DNA of 20,366 nucleotides, taken from Pelargonium cotyledonis. Its lineage: Eukaryota; Streptophyta; Magnoliopsida; Geraniales; Geraniaceae. The position numbers were made by a program, and so were the translations under genes. The notes under the pieces were generated by a model. The model was given only the letters and a program-made list of their open reading frames with translations. It did not search any database and was not told the origin of the DNA. The stretch covers positions 1 to 20,366 of the forward strand of contig JAYMTA010001365.1 of assembly GCA_036897625.1 (NCBI GenBank), in the 5' to 3' direction. Below, piece by piece: positions 1 to 10,533 of the stretch (the first letter of the stretch is position 1; each line of letters opens with the position of its first letter).

Positions 1-3000
1 AGAAGCAGAGACAGCCGCGCCAGAGCGCGGGCGTTAAAGACCGCCCCTCGAATCCTCCTCTTGGACGAGGCAACAAGCGCACTCGACTCCGAGTCGGAAC
101 GAGTCGTTCAAGAAGCCCTCGACAATGCCGCAGTCGGCCGCACCACCATCATCATTGCTCACCGCCTCTCCACCGTCCGAAACGCTGACGTCATCGCCGT
201 CGTCCAGAACGGCCAGGTCATGGAGACTGGGTCCCACGACGACTTAATCCAACATGAAAACGGCCACTACACCACACTCGTCCGCCTCCAACAAACGGAA
301 AAACAAGAAGACGGCATTGCGCCACCACCCTATACGACGCCGTCCTCTATATTAAACCTAGACCACAACAACACTAGCAGTCACATCTCCGCCATGAGCC
401 GGTCTAGCTCCACCAACTCAGCCGCGCCGGCCCGAGCTGCAGTTGTCGGAGAAGCCGAGCAAAAATTCCCGGTTCCTTCGTTTAAGAGATTGTTGGCCAT
501 GAACCTGCCGGAGTGGAAGCAAGCAGCCTTAGGATGTTTCAGTGCAATTATGTTCGGTGCGGTTCAACCGGTTTATGCGTTCGCAATGGGGTCCATGATT
601 TCGGTTTATTTCTTGACGAGCCATGATGAAATCAAGGAAAAGACTATGATTTACGCACTGTGTTTTCTTGGACTGGCCGTGTTTTCGTTGGTGATTAACG
701 TTGTTCAGCACTACAATTTTGCTTACATGGGAGAGCACTTGACTAAGAGGATCAGAGAAAAAATGCTGATCAAGACACTCACTTTCGAGGTCGGGTGGTT
801 CGATCAAGACGAGAATTCAAGTGGCGCAGTTTGCTCTAGGCTCGCCAAAGATGCCAATGTGGTACGTTATCTTAATTTCTGCTAATCAATAATTAGCTAG
901 ACATATGTTAGTGACAGATATTAGTAACGTTAACTTAATTAGGACCCACCTAAGCTTAATCAACGGAAAATAGATTTTTTTATAATGTCACGATAAAGAA
1001 TGAAACACGGTTCAATTAAAGAATTATTATTTTTTAATAAAGATTACAAATAAACCTCACTCACACATATAACTCACACACACATACTATTACTATCCAT
1101 TCCCATACCTCGCCCGAGAGAACTAGATTGAAACACAAAATTTTATGAAATATTTTTGTTAAAATAAATTCAGAGATCAAATTAGATTAAACCACCAAAA
1201 TTCTTATACTCCCTCTGTCTCAAAATGAGTGTCCTGTTTGTCTAAATTTTTTGTCCCAAAATGAATGTCTTGTTTCTATTTTTAAGTTATTATATTATTG
1301 TTTTTCCCATATTACCCTTATCACTTATGCACATGGGCAAATCTGCACATATAGTGTAGATGAAAAAATGATGGTTATATTAGAAACACACTAAATTATC
1401 TTGTAATTCTTAATTTTTGCAAAAAATAGAAATAAAACACTGATTTTGAGACGGAGGAAGTACCATTTTAGGTCTTTTACTAACATAAAATTATGTCAAG
1501 AGTAGTGAGGTCGTTGTTATAATGCACAACATTATTGAAAAGGACAATCTTAAATAGACTTGCGTTGTGTAAGAATGATTGAAACACATTTGCCCTGTCT
1601 CACACATATGTTTATCTGTACGTATGTGCCAACATAAACATTATCAATTAACTATTAAAATTTGACAGGTGAGATCTCTGGTGGGTGACCGGATGGCACT
1701 TCTGGTACAAACCGGTTCAGCAGTAATTGTAGCTTGCACAATGGGCTTGGTCATTGCATGGAGGCTAGCCATCGTAATGATCGCAGTGCAGCCCATAATC
1801 ATTGTCAGTTTCTACATGCGTCGGATGCTACTTAAAAGCATGAGCGGCAAGGCCATCAAGGCTCAAGAAGAGAGCAGCAAGCTGGCAGCGGAAGCCGTCT
1901 CCAATCTTCGAACCGTCACCGCCTTCTCCTCCCAGGATCGAATCTTGAAAATGCTCGAAAAGGCTCAAGAAGGTCCGCAACGTGAGAGCATAAGACAATC
2001 CTGGTACGCTGGTATTGGGCTCGGGACCTCCCAGAGCCTCATGTCCTGCACTTGGGCTCTGGACTTTTGGTACGGTGGCAAGCTCATTTCACAAGGCTAC
2101 ATTTCATCGAAAGCACTCTTCGAGACCTTCATGATCTTGGTCAGCACCGGCCGTGTCATCGCCGACGCCGGCAGCATGACCACCGACCTCTCGAAGGGGT
2201 CCGATGCTGTCGGGTCTGTATTCGCTGTCTTGGACCGGTACACGAAAATCGAGCCAGATGACCCGGAAGGGCGACAACCCGAAAAGATAACGGGCCAAAT
2301 TGACATTCACGGTGTGGACTTTGCTTACCCGGCTCGGCCCAATGTCATGATTTTTAAAGGGTTCTCAATCAGCATTCAAGCAGGGAAGTCAACGGCGCTC
2401 GTGGGCCAAAGTGGGTCAGGTAAATCTACTATCATTGGATTGATTGAGAGATTTTATGATCCGCTAAAAGGTACAGTCAAGATCGACGGTAGAGATATAA
2501 GGTCGTACCAGCTCCGGTCGTTGAGAAAACACATCGCACTCGTCAGCCAAGAGCCGACACTGTTTGCTGGGAGCATAAGAGACAACATTGCATACGGAGC
2601 GTCCGATGAAATCGGGGAGACGGAAATCATTGAAGCAGGTAAAGCAGCAAACGCTCACGATTTCATATCTTCTTTAAAAGAAGGATACCGCACGTCGTGC
2701 GGGGACCGAGGAGTGCAACTATCCGGAGGCCAAAAACAACGCATAGCAATAGCCCGAGCTATACTAAAAAATCCATCAGTATTGTTGCTAGACGAAGCGA
2801 CGAGCGCACTAGACAGTCAGTCGGAGAAGGTGGTGCAAGACGCGCTGGACCGAGTGATGGTGGGGAGGACTAGCGTGGTGGTGGCGCACAGATTGAGCAC
2901 CATACAAAACTGTGATTTGATAGCGGTTTTGGAGAAAGGCAAGGTGGTGGAAAAAGGAACTCACTCATCTTTGTTGGCCGAAGGACCTGCAGGAGCTTAC

Positions 3001-3057
3001 TACTCATTGGTTAACCTCCAAAGGAGACCCAACTCCTCAAACACTACCAACTCATGA
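1..3057 (+). CDS. ABCB15-like: ABCB15-like full-size ABC transporter (B subfamily, MDR/P-glycoprotein type), 5'-truncated by the window edge
   Basis: Two exons, 1-861 and 1669-3057, encode the end of NBD1, the linker, TMD2 and NBD2 (about 750 residues). What is seen: a Walker B core [11 protein letters not shown] at 55-87, an H-loop IAHRLST near 154-174, a Ser/Pro-rich linker (about 300-460), the second TMD from about 480, then NBD2 with Walker [10 protein letters not shown] at 2404-2430, LSGGQ at 2719-2733, Walker B LLLDE at 2782-2796 and a second AHRLST. Family knowledge: plant ABCB proteins are ATP-driven pumps, mostly at the plasma membrane. The Arabidopsis ABCB15 clade is linked to auxin or specialised-metabolite transport, but the substrate here cannot be read from sequence. 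The intron lies inside DANV-VRSL, exactly as in the downstream gene. Exon 1 uses many C-ending codons. Oddity: in the first ~36 bases the expected [10 protein letters not shown] motif is not readable in frame, so an error or a frameshift at the edge is possible. TMD1 and the NBD1 Walker A lie outside the window. Confidence 0.93.
862..1668 (+). other. Intron of the first ABCB gene (807 bp)
   Basis: Donor GTACGT directly follows the GTG codon at 859-861. The acceptor is TTTGACAG, ending at 1668. Joining the exons gives [12 protein letters not shown] without a frame change. The matching intron of the downstream ABCB gene (8942-9025) is only 84 bp and has the same donor context, GTGGTACGTTAT. Much of the size difference is the MITE at 1209-1460. 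I see nothing else recognisable in the remaining AT-rich sequence. Confidence 0.93.
1209..1460. mobile_element. Stowaway-like MITE (Tc1/mariner-derived, non-autonomous)
   Basis: The left end CTCCCTCTGTCTCAAAATGA matches the reverse complement of the right end (CTTCCTCCGTCTCAAAATCA) at 17 of 20 positions, and the similarity continues inward for some tens of bases. TA dinucleotides flank both ends (1207-1208 and 1461-1462), the target-site duplication typical of Stowaway elements. The inside is AT-rich and non-coding. A diverged second copy of the terminal sequence starts at 1257, 36 bp after the CAAAATGA at 1221. The element is 252 bp, within the usual Stowaway size. It sits in an intron, so it should be spliced out. 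Confidence 0.87.
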
Positions 3058-3170
3058 TTATCAAGCTTTTTTTTTTCTTCACTTGTATAATTTTGTTGTA
3101 ATGCTATGTGTTTGTGCATTGATTAACTTTTATATGTATATAAATGAGAATCAATGTGTTTGATTCGGTA
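3058..3170 (+). terminator. Probable 3' UTR and polyadenylation region of the first ABCB gene
   Basis: After the TGA at 3055-3057 the sequence turns U-rich (a T run at 3066-3075), then TTGTAAT and a TATATAAATGAGAATCAA segment around 3130-3155. These resemble plant far- and near-upstream poly(A) elements. No canonical AATAAA is present, so the cleavage site is not fixed. Confidence 0.4.
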
Positions 3171-4372
3171 ACATTCTTGGGCCTATGAGGCCTGTTCAGA
3201 ATATATTGGGCGTTAGGGCTGCTTATACATGCTAAAAAATACCTTTTTGTTCTTCAATAAGTATGATTCTCAAGTTCTTTGCCCTAGTAATTAGAATGTG
3301 AGCCACTTTGTTCGCAAATCGTTCAATCGAAAGATCTCGAAACCTTTTCACTCATAATTAAACCGTATGTATCATTTATCCCGAATCCTATCTCGAGATC
3401 TGGAATAATCTATCAAGCATCACCCTTTGCAATAACCCATTGTCAGCCTTATTCTTTTGCCCATGACAAATCTTCTCGAACCGTCATTACCTCCACCATT
3501 CTCGACCTCCTTTCAGAACCTAACCACCGCCTTCCACCGCCCCAGCCATCTTATCCAACCCGTGGGACCCAGCCCCGAGTCAAATGTTGCCCGTCAAAAT
3601 TGAGCTTCACCCATCACCCTCCGGTGGCTTGCTAATGTGGACAAGACGGTTAATAACTGATTAATTTGAACTTAAATTACTAAATTCTGGTCAACTCTTT
3701 TCTTTTGTTTAGAATCTAAGCAAACCGAAAGTAGCTGTGCACTGCACTGGCAAAACATGTTCTAAACTTGCTGCAAGTGTACGTTTCACATTATAAGAGA
3801 AGCTTCATGGTACTTTCTTTTTCATACGTAAAATGTCAGTCCTTCACTTTCTGGTCGACATGTTTAAGAAAATGCAATCAAACCCAGAAAATAAGATTCT
3901 CTCTGTGACTTACTATGTATAGATCGAAGAGGTAAAAAACATAAGAAGAGTGTCACATTACGTTTTGTTGGTATGTTCTATATTGGGATATATAGTGGAG
4001 AAGTGGTGGACAAAAGCAGCCACTCAATTAATTGTCATGACAGTGGCTAAGCTACGTACACCAGGGCTTTTTTATAGGCTACACAATCCACCATGAGAAT
4101 CAAAGTGGTGAGAGATTCTTCATAAATTTCTTGCCGAAGTTCATTGACGCGTGAGGCGGATTTCAATCTAAGGGTTGGCCTAGCTAATAGTTAAAACAAA
4201 TTGTTCTCTTTTTAGCCACTTATTGGTTTTAAGTTTTCAAGTCAACAAGCAATTATTTTTCTTGAAACGTATTGTACAGATGAAAAGATATGTTCTTAAA
4301 GTCGTTTGGTAGAAAGTATTATTCACAAGTTGATTTGAAAATATTGTAATTGTATTGAAATGAGTGTCGTAT
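3171..4372. other. Intergenic spacer, proximal part
   Basis: About 1.2 kb with no gene I can support. It is mostly AT-rich. A GC-richer, C-rich patch at about 3441-3650 stands out from its surroundings. It contains a 47-codon frame starting at 3463 that matches nothing I recognise. It may be a gene remnant or simple compositional drift. Confidence 0.5.
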
Positions 4373-4620
4373 TTCATTAGAGCGATGGAGGCGGAATGGG
4401 GGAGGGTAGTAATAGAAGGTGATTCGAATAGGTAATATTGAATCTTAAGACATGACCCGATATACATAACGAGTTTGGCCTCGTCATTGAAGCATGTATT
4501 CAATTGAGAAGAAAATGATTTTTTTTTCTCTCTTTTGTTAAACGGTCGGGAAATACGGTTGCTCATGTTATGGTACGTGTGTCGTCTTCCTCTATTGATA
4601 GTAGAGTATATGGGATGCTA
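4373..4620 (+). pseudogene. Relic of a plant LINE-type RNase H-like (RVT_3) domain
   Basis: Two frames together recover the conserved blocks of the RNase H-like domain found at the C-terminus of plant non-LTR retroelement polyproteins. One frame from about 4373 gives FIRAMEAEWGRVVIEGDS, followed shortly by stops at about 4433-4441. It resumes as ILRHDPIYIT. The frame then shifts, and 4471-4515 reads EFGLVIEACIQLRRK, ended by TGA at 4516. After that stop the same frame continues with FVKRSGNTVAHVMVR (4534-4578). Family knowledge: VxEGDS, EFGxxIEDC and FVxRxxNxVAHxLAR are the usual blocks, in this order. No upstream reverse transcriptase is visible, so this is a short, broken 3' fragment. The domain also occurs in some host genes, so a decayed host gene is the alternative. 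Confidence 0.66.
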
Positions 4621-5747
4621 GTTCTTACCCACATGAGATTCTAAATTTATATATGTATGAATGACTCAGATGAATAAAAGTTCAGTTTATCTCACACAAA
4701 AAAATGTCATATTTTATATTTTTAAAAAAATTAAAATTAAAATTAGATAGTACGGTATATTTAATTTTCTATCATCACGGTTCTACCAAAAATAAATCAA
4801 CTTAATACATTATACAACAAAAATGTTTATATATAAATCTGATGTCGACACATTTCTCAATTGCACGATATTGTGTCATTTTCTTGTGAGAGCCGTAAGA
4901 GTTTGGTGGGTCTTGTATCCAAACCTCTTGTTAGATCCTATTGGCTCTTGCATATGAATAACATATAGAGTAAGAAAAAATAGTCAACAATTAGTGGCTC
5001 CAAATCTCTATAAACATTGGAACTGCAGAAAGTATATAAAACTTCTCAAACAAATCCTTAGGGTAACTGAAGAAGAAAGTTTGTTTTCTACTTAAGTCAG
5101 TTGTTTGAAATTTTTGTCAACGGTAAGTAGTGAATTATGTTCACATTTTATGGACAAAAAAAAATTGAAAAAACAAAAGCAAAAAAGGATTGTGATCCCT
5201 TTGGGTGCAGGCCACCCATTTGAGATAACCTAATCAAATGCTAAAAAGAATTAGATTAACCACTATATGAATCCTCTTCTGTTGGTGCTGCCAAATCAAT
5301 CAAATATCATAAAAATAAAAATAAAAAATTTAAAACAAATCAAAGATAATGACGCAGTTGGCAACACAGACAGCGTAAGTGGAAAAATCGTTTGCGTTCG
5401 ATACCTGCTCAACACATATATAGGAAGCTAGAGATGAAAGTTTTAACTGTGAACAAATTTTAAATATATATTAATCTGAATGTAGTAAAACGGCTTAAAA
5501 GTGTCGACCGTAAATGTGCGGGCCCGCTAAAAAACCCAAAAAACAATGTCACCTTCCAATAAAAGCAGCTCCGCCATTGGAAGACAAGGTCAGCACATTC
5601 ATACTTGAAATGTAACAAACCATCACGACTCTCAACTCTCAATACAATTATTTTAATACCAAAAGAATTTACTAATCCACTATTTAATTCTTTTTCCAAT
5701 TTCGTATAGTCGTTATAAAAAAACAAACAAAGCTCACATGATCTGTG
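4621..5747. other. Intergenic spacer upstream of the second ABCB gene
   Basis: AT-rich, with A/T runs at about 4700-4760 and 5305-5335 and no supported gene. A TATA-like TATATAAAA at 5033-5041, followed about 80 bp later by the strong donor-like ACG/GTAAGTA at 5120-5127, could mark an alternative distal start and leader exon for the second ABCB gene. This is inference only. Confidence 0.45.
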
Positions 5748-5755
5748 TATATATA
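5748..5755 (+). promoter_or_regulatory. Probable TATA box of the second ABCB gene
   Basis: TATATATA lies 63-70 bp upstream of the ATG at 5818. That spacing predicts transcription from about 5780 and a leader of about 35-40 nt. It is the closest good TATA element to the start codon. Confidence 0.55.
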
Positions 5756-5817
5756 GATAACACATCTCCATTTCCAGTCCTCGGCGACTTTCGCTGGAGA
5801 GGAGCCGGAGAAATCAA

Positions 5818-8800
5818 ATGGCCGATCAGCAGAGCGAAGGCACGGCGGTGAAGAAGAAGAAGAGGATGAGTTGGTCCATTGGGTCCATTTTCAAGTATGC
5901 GGACGGTGCAGATATCTGGTTGATGACACTTGGCTTCATCGGAGCGGTCGCCGACGGGTTCTCGGCGCCGGTGGTGTTGATCGTCAGTAGCCGCTTGATG
6001 AACACTGTTGGCAGCGCACCCAATCTGGACTCTGAGACTCTCCGACGAAACGTCAACGAGGTAGGTTGTGTTCCACTTCTGTCTATTTTTTTTCCCTTCT
6101 TATTCTTGTGTTTAGTAAACTCGGATTTCGATGCTTACCCAACGAATTCGATCCGATTCGATTAGTTACGGGTTCATTTTTAAATACGTGTCTGGCTCAC
6201 GAATCGTTAGTGTTAGTAAGATAAATAAAATAGAATAAAAATTGAGATTCAGGAGGGATCCGCAAGAGACGTTAATCTTAGATGTGATTTGCGATTCAAG
6301 TTTCTTAAAAATAGTTTATCAAACCATGCTTTCTGGCCTCTCCATCCCGTATAAATTGTGAATTATGCGTCGGAATCGTGTCACATGTTTAAATTGGTGA
6401 CTCATATTAGTGTCTTACAAATTTTGAATAATTTGTTTAAACCGTGTTACACAGAATGCAGTTGACCTGTTGTACTTGGCTTGTGGGACATGGCTTGCTT
6501 GTTTCCTAGGTGGGTCTCATTCAATTCAACAAAGTCCATTGATTTTATTGAACCAATCCAAAGAGTCGAAAAAGGAAATCTTAAAATTTTGATTGTTCTT
6601 GTGGTGGTTTCATTTGGTAGAGGCTTATTGTTGGACAAGAACAGGGGAGAGACAAGCCACTAGAATGAGAGCCAAATACCTACGAGCAGTATTGAGGCAA
6701 GATGTGGGTTACTTTGATCTGCACATCACAACAACTTCCGAGGTCGTGACGAGCGTCTCCAACGACAGCCTCCTAATTCAAGATGTTCTTGGCGAGAAGG
6801 TCAGTAATTGAATATCCAAAATTCTAGTTAAGACGCTTGTTTCTCTTTATGTCTCATGTTTGAGCTCTAATTGTTACATTTAATTATTAATTCAAATTTG
6901 ATTCAGGTCCCTAACTTTTTAATGAACTTTGCTACGTTCATTGGTAGCTACATAGCAGCCTTTGTATTGCTATGGAGATTGGCTCTTGTGGGTCTTCCTT
7001 TTACGGTGTTTCTGATTATTCCGGGACTTATATATGGCCGGACTCTGATTAGGCTTGCCGGAAAGACGAGACAGGAGTACAATAAAGCTGGTTCTGTTGC
7101 AGAGCAAGCAATTTCTTCAATCAGAACTGTATACGCTTTTGTTGGAGAGAGCAAAACATTGGCTGATTTCTCTGTGGCTCTTCAAGGTTCTGTAAATATG
7201 GGATTGAGGTTGGGCTTGGCAAAAGGCTTGGCCATTGGTAGCAATGGCATTGTGTTTGCTATTTGGTCATTCTTGGCTTATTACGGTAGCAGAATGGTCA
7301 TGTACCATGGCGCTCAGGGAGGAACTGTTTACGTCGTCGGCGGCGGCATAACGTTTGGTGGATTAGCATTAGGTTCTTGCTTATCAGACCTCAAGTACTT
7401 CGCCGAAGCATGTTCTGCGGCGGAGCGAATAGCAGAAATGATTAACAGAGTGCCAGAGATTGACTCAGAAGACAAGGAAGGTAAAATTTTGGATAATATT
7501 CGTGGTGAAGTCGAATTCAGGAGAGTGAGATTTGCGTATCCGTCGAGACCTGAAACTATCATATTTCAAGATTTTAGTCTCAAAGTTCCGGCCGGAAAGA
7601 CAGTGGCATTGGTGGGTGGGAGTGGCTCTGGAAAATCCACAGTGATATCACTGTTGCAGAGATTTTATGATCCACTCAGTGGAGATGTGCTTGTTGATGG
7701 GTATCCCATTAAGAAGCTACAGCTTAAGTGGCTAAGGTCGCAAATGGGTTTGGTGAGTCAGGAGCCTGTTCTGTTCGCAACGACCATTAGAGAGAACATA
7801 CTTTTTGGCAAAGAAGATGCTGAAACAGAGCAAGTCATTTATGCTGCCAAATCTTCCAATGCTCATAACTTCATATCTCTACTTCCTCAAGGCTACGATA
7901 CTCAGGTCGGTCTTTTTATCGTTCTTTTATTAATGTTGAGTTGAGTTAACGAGGGTATTAAACTATATTTGACATAACTCTTATATCAATCAGTTGATAC
8001 CTATTTTACTCTTAATGAAATTCCACTTAGATATAATTTGTGCAATTGCGTAGGTTGGTGAAGGAGGCATCCAGATGTCAGGAGGGCAAAAACAAAGGAT
8101 TGCAATTGCAAGAGCAATAATCAAAATGCCTCAAATATTGCTATTGGATGAAGCAACCAGCGCCCTAGATTCAGAGTCAGAACGAGTGGTTCAAGAAGCT
8201 CTCGAAAAAGCTTCATTTGGTCGAACCACCATAGTCATTGCTCACCGCCTCTCCACCATCCGAAATGCCGACCTCATCGCTGTCGTACAACATGGCAAAC
8301 TCGTGGAGATGGGATCACACGATGACCTAATGCAAAAAGAAGGTGGAAATTACTCTTCATTTATCCGACTTCAACAAACAGATAATCTCAAAACAGGGGA
8401 AATGCACAATTTCATTACACAAACACAACAAATGACTCCATATTCGGGGTCACATGTTAATGATATTGACAACATTAGCTATAGTGATACTGGTTGTCGG
8501 AGATCAAGTTCGGGGAAGCTAGAAGCACCAATATCCCAACATAAGTACCTTGCACCCTCATTTCGGAGATTACTAGCGATGAACCTGCCGGAATGGAAAC
8601 AAACTAGCATTGGGTGTTTGAGTGCGGTTATGTTCGGAGCAGTTCAACCGGTGTACGCATTTTCGATGGGGTCCATGGTATCGGTGTTGTTCTTAGGGGA
8701 CCATGAAGAAATTAAGGAGAAGACGAGGGTGTACGCATTGTGCTTCCTTGGATTGGCTGTGTTCTCTTTTCTGATAAACATAAGCCAACATTGCAGTTTC

Positions 8801-10378
8801 GCTTACATGGGAGAGCACTTGACTAAGAGAATTCGAGTGATGATGCTTTCGAAAATGTTGACTTTTGAGGTTGGTTGGTTTGACCAAGAACACAACTCTA
8901 GTGGTGCCATTTGCTCTAGACTTGCCAATGATGCTAATGTGGTACGTTATTATCTTTTTCTTGTGGCTTATCACCTAAAATTCTCTTGTATTGAGATTTA
9001 AGTACGTTGTTAATGACTTTGGCAGGTGAAATCTTTAGTGGGAGATCGAATAGCTCTAATAGTACAAACGTCGTCAGCTGTAATTGTGGCATTCACAATG
9101 GGTCTTGTCATTGCTTGGAAGCTAGCCCTAGTTATGATTGCGGTTCAACCTACAATCATTCTTTGCAACTACACTCGCAATGTACTACTCAAAAGCATGT
9201 CTAAGAAGGCGGCTAAAGCGCAATCCGAAAGCAGCAAGCTCGCTTTTGAAGCTGTTTCGAACCTTCGAACTATCACTTCTTTCTCTTCCCAAGGTCGGAT
9301 CCTCCAATTACTAGAAAAAGCCCATGAAGGCTCGCGGCGAGAAAGTGTTCGTCAATCTTGGATTGCTGGTATCGTTCTTGCTATGTCTAAAACCATCATT
9401 ACTTGCAATTGGGCTTTGGATTATTGGTACGGTGGTTTGCTAGTTTCTAAAGGCGAACTTTCAGCTAAGGAACTTTACGAGACATTCATGATCTTGTTGG
9501 GTACGGGTAGGGTCGTTGCAGAAGCTGGGAGTATGACTACAGACATAGCAAGGGGAGCTCATATTGTAGGTTCAGTATTTTCAATATTGGACCGACACAC
9601 ACAGATAGAGCCTAATGACCCAAAAGGTCACGAGCCTGAGAAATTATCGGGTCGAGTTGAGTTTTGCAATGTGGGCTTTGCTTACCCAGCTAGGCCTGAT
9701 GTGTTTGTTCTACAAGATTTTTCAATCAACATAGATGAGGGGAAATCAACGGCGTTGGTGGGAGAAAGTGGATCCGGTAAATCAACTTTTGTGAGTTTGA
9801 TCGAGAGATTTTATGATCCGATGAGAGGCACAGTGAAAATCGACGGTCGGGATGTAAGATCTTATAACCTTAGATCATTAAGGAGACACATTGCACTCGT
9901 AAGTCAAGAACCAGTATTATTTTGTGGAACTATCAAGGAGAACATTGTATATGGAGCGCGTGGTGAAGTTAGTGAAGCGGAGATAAGAGAAGCTGCAAAA
10001 ATAGCAAATGCTCATGATTTTATATCGGCTTTGAAGGATGGATACGACACGTTTTGCGGGAACAAGGGGTTGCAACTATCTGGAGGGCAAAAGCAACGTA
10101 TTGCAATAGCCCGAGCTGTACTAAAGAATCCATCAATATTGCTACTAGACGAAGCGACCAGTGCCCTTGATAGTTTATCTGAGAAGATAGTACAAGAATC
10201 ATTGGAGCGAGCGATGATTGGGAGGACAAATATTGTTGTGGCTCATAGACTAAGTACCATTCAAAATTGTGATCAAATTGTTGTGCTAAACAAAGGTAGA
10301 GTGACAGAAACAGGAACTCACTCTTCTCTCTTAGCTAAAGGACCCTCCGGAGCTTACTACTCTTTGGTCAACCTTTAA
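5818..10378 (+). CDS. ABCB15-like: ABCB15-like full-size ABC transporter (B subfamily), complete gene
   Basis: Six exons, 5818-6060, 6455-6509, 6621-6799, 6907-7905, 8054-8941 and 9026-10378, all with GT-AG introns, join in frame to 1238 codons, a normal full-size ABCB length. Order: a basic N-terminus with KKKKR at 12-16; TMD1 from about residue 33 with the conserved [12 protein letters not shown] at 100-111; NBD1 with Walker [10 protein letters not shown] at 396-404, signature MSGGQ at 500-504, Walker B ILLLDE at 520-525 and His 556; a variable linker (about 600-680); TMD2; NBD2 with Walker [10 protein letters not shown] at 1034-1042, LSGGQ at 1139-1143 and Walker B ILLLDE at 1159-1164. Both ATP sites look intact, so it should be a working exporter at a cell membrane. 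The substrate is unknown; relatives move auxin or specialised metabolites. The start is supported by MADQQ...KKKK followed by the family motif [13 protein letters not shown]. It is a tandem paralogue of the upstream gene. Oddity: the protein stops at SLVNL, where the paralogue continues LQRR; TAA replaces the CAA codon. Confidence 0.96.
6061..6454 (+). other. Intron 1 of the second ABCB gene (394 bp)
   Basis: Donor GTAGGT after codon 81 and acceptor TTACACAG at 6454. The interior is AT-rich with no repeat or gene that I can see. The other introns of this gene are short: 111, 107, 148 and 84 bp. Confidence 0.9.
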
Positions 10379-10527
10379 AGAAGGTCGCTTGGAGATGGAG
10401 TCACATTATAAAGACTTCAAAGCCTAACAATTTTAGCTCCAAACAGTCCATTTTTACTTGTAAATTCAAAGAAGCAACAACTTATTATAATGAAAATTTA
10501 ACATTTGACTTCACAATCTATTACTGC

Positions 10528-10533
10528 AATAAA
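10528..10533 (+). terminator. Poly(A) signal of the second ABCB gene
   Basis: A canonical AATAAA lies 150 bp after the stop codon in an AT-rich 3' region. TTATTATAATGAAAATTT about 40 bp upstream may serve as an additional plant near-upstream element. Confidence 0.55.

Noticed and set aside
4237..4566. A 109-codon open frame on the minus strand
   Set aside because: Low-complexity composition, no motif, and it lies opposite the RNase H-like relic whose + strand blocks are recognisable.
5460..5771. Minus-strand frame of 103 codons upstream of the second ABCB gene
   Set aside because: No recognised domain, and it covers the probable promoter and leader of a + strand gene.
8075..9001. Possible separate half-size ABC protein starting at MSGGQ
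   Set aside because: It is exon 5 of the full-size gene plus intron. The frame joins cleanly to exon 4 through DTQ-VGEGG and to exon 6 through DANV-VKSL.
862..9025. Idea that the two ABCB genes are one gene interrupted by an insertion
   Set aside because: The first has its own stop and 3' region after NBD2. The second has its own ATG, TMD1 and NBD1, so they are tandem duplicates.
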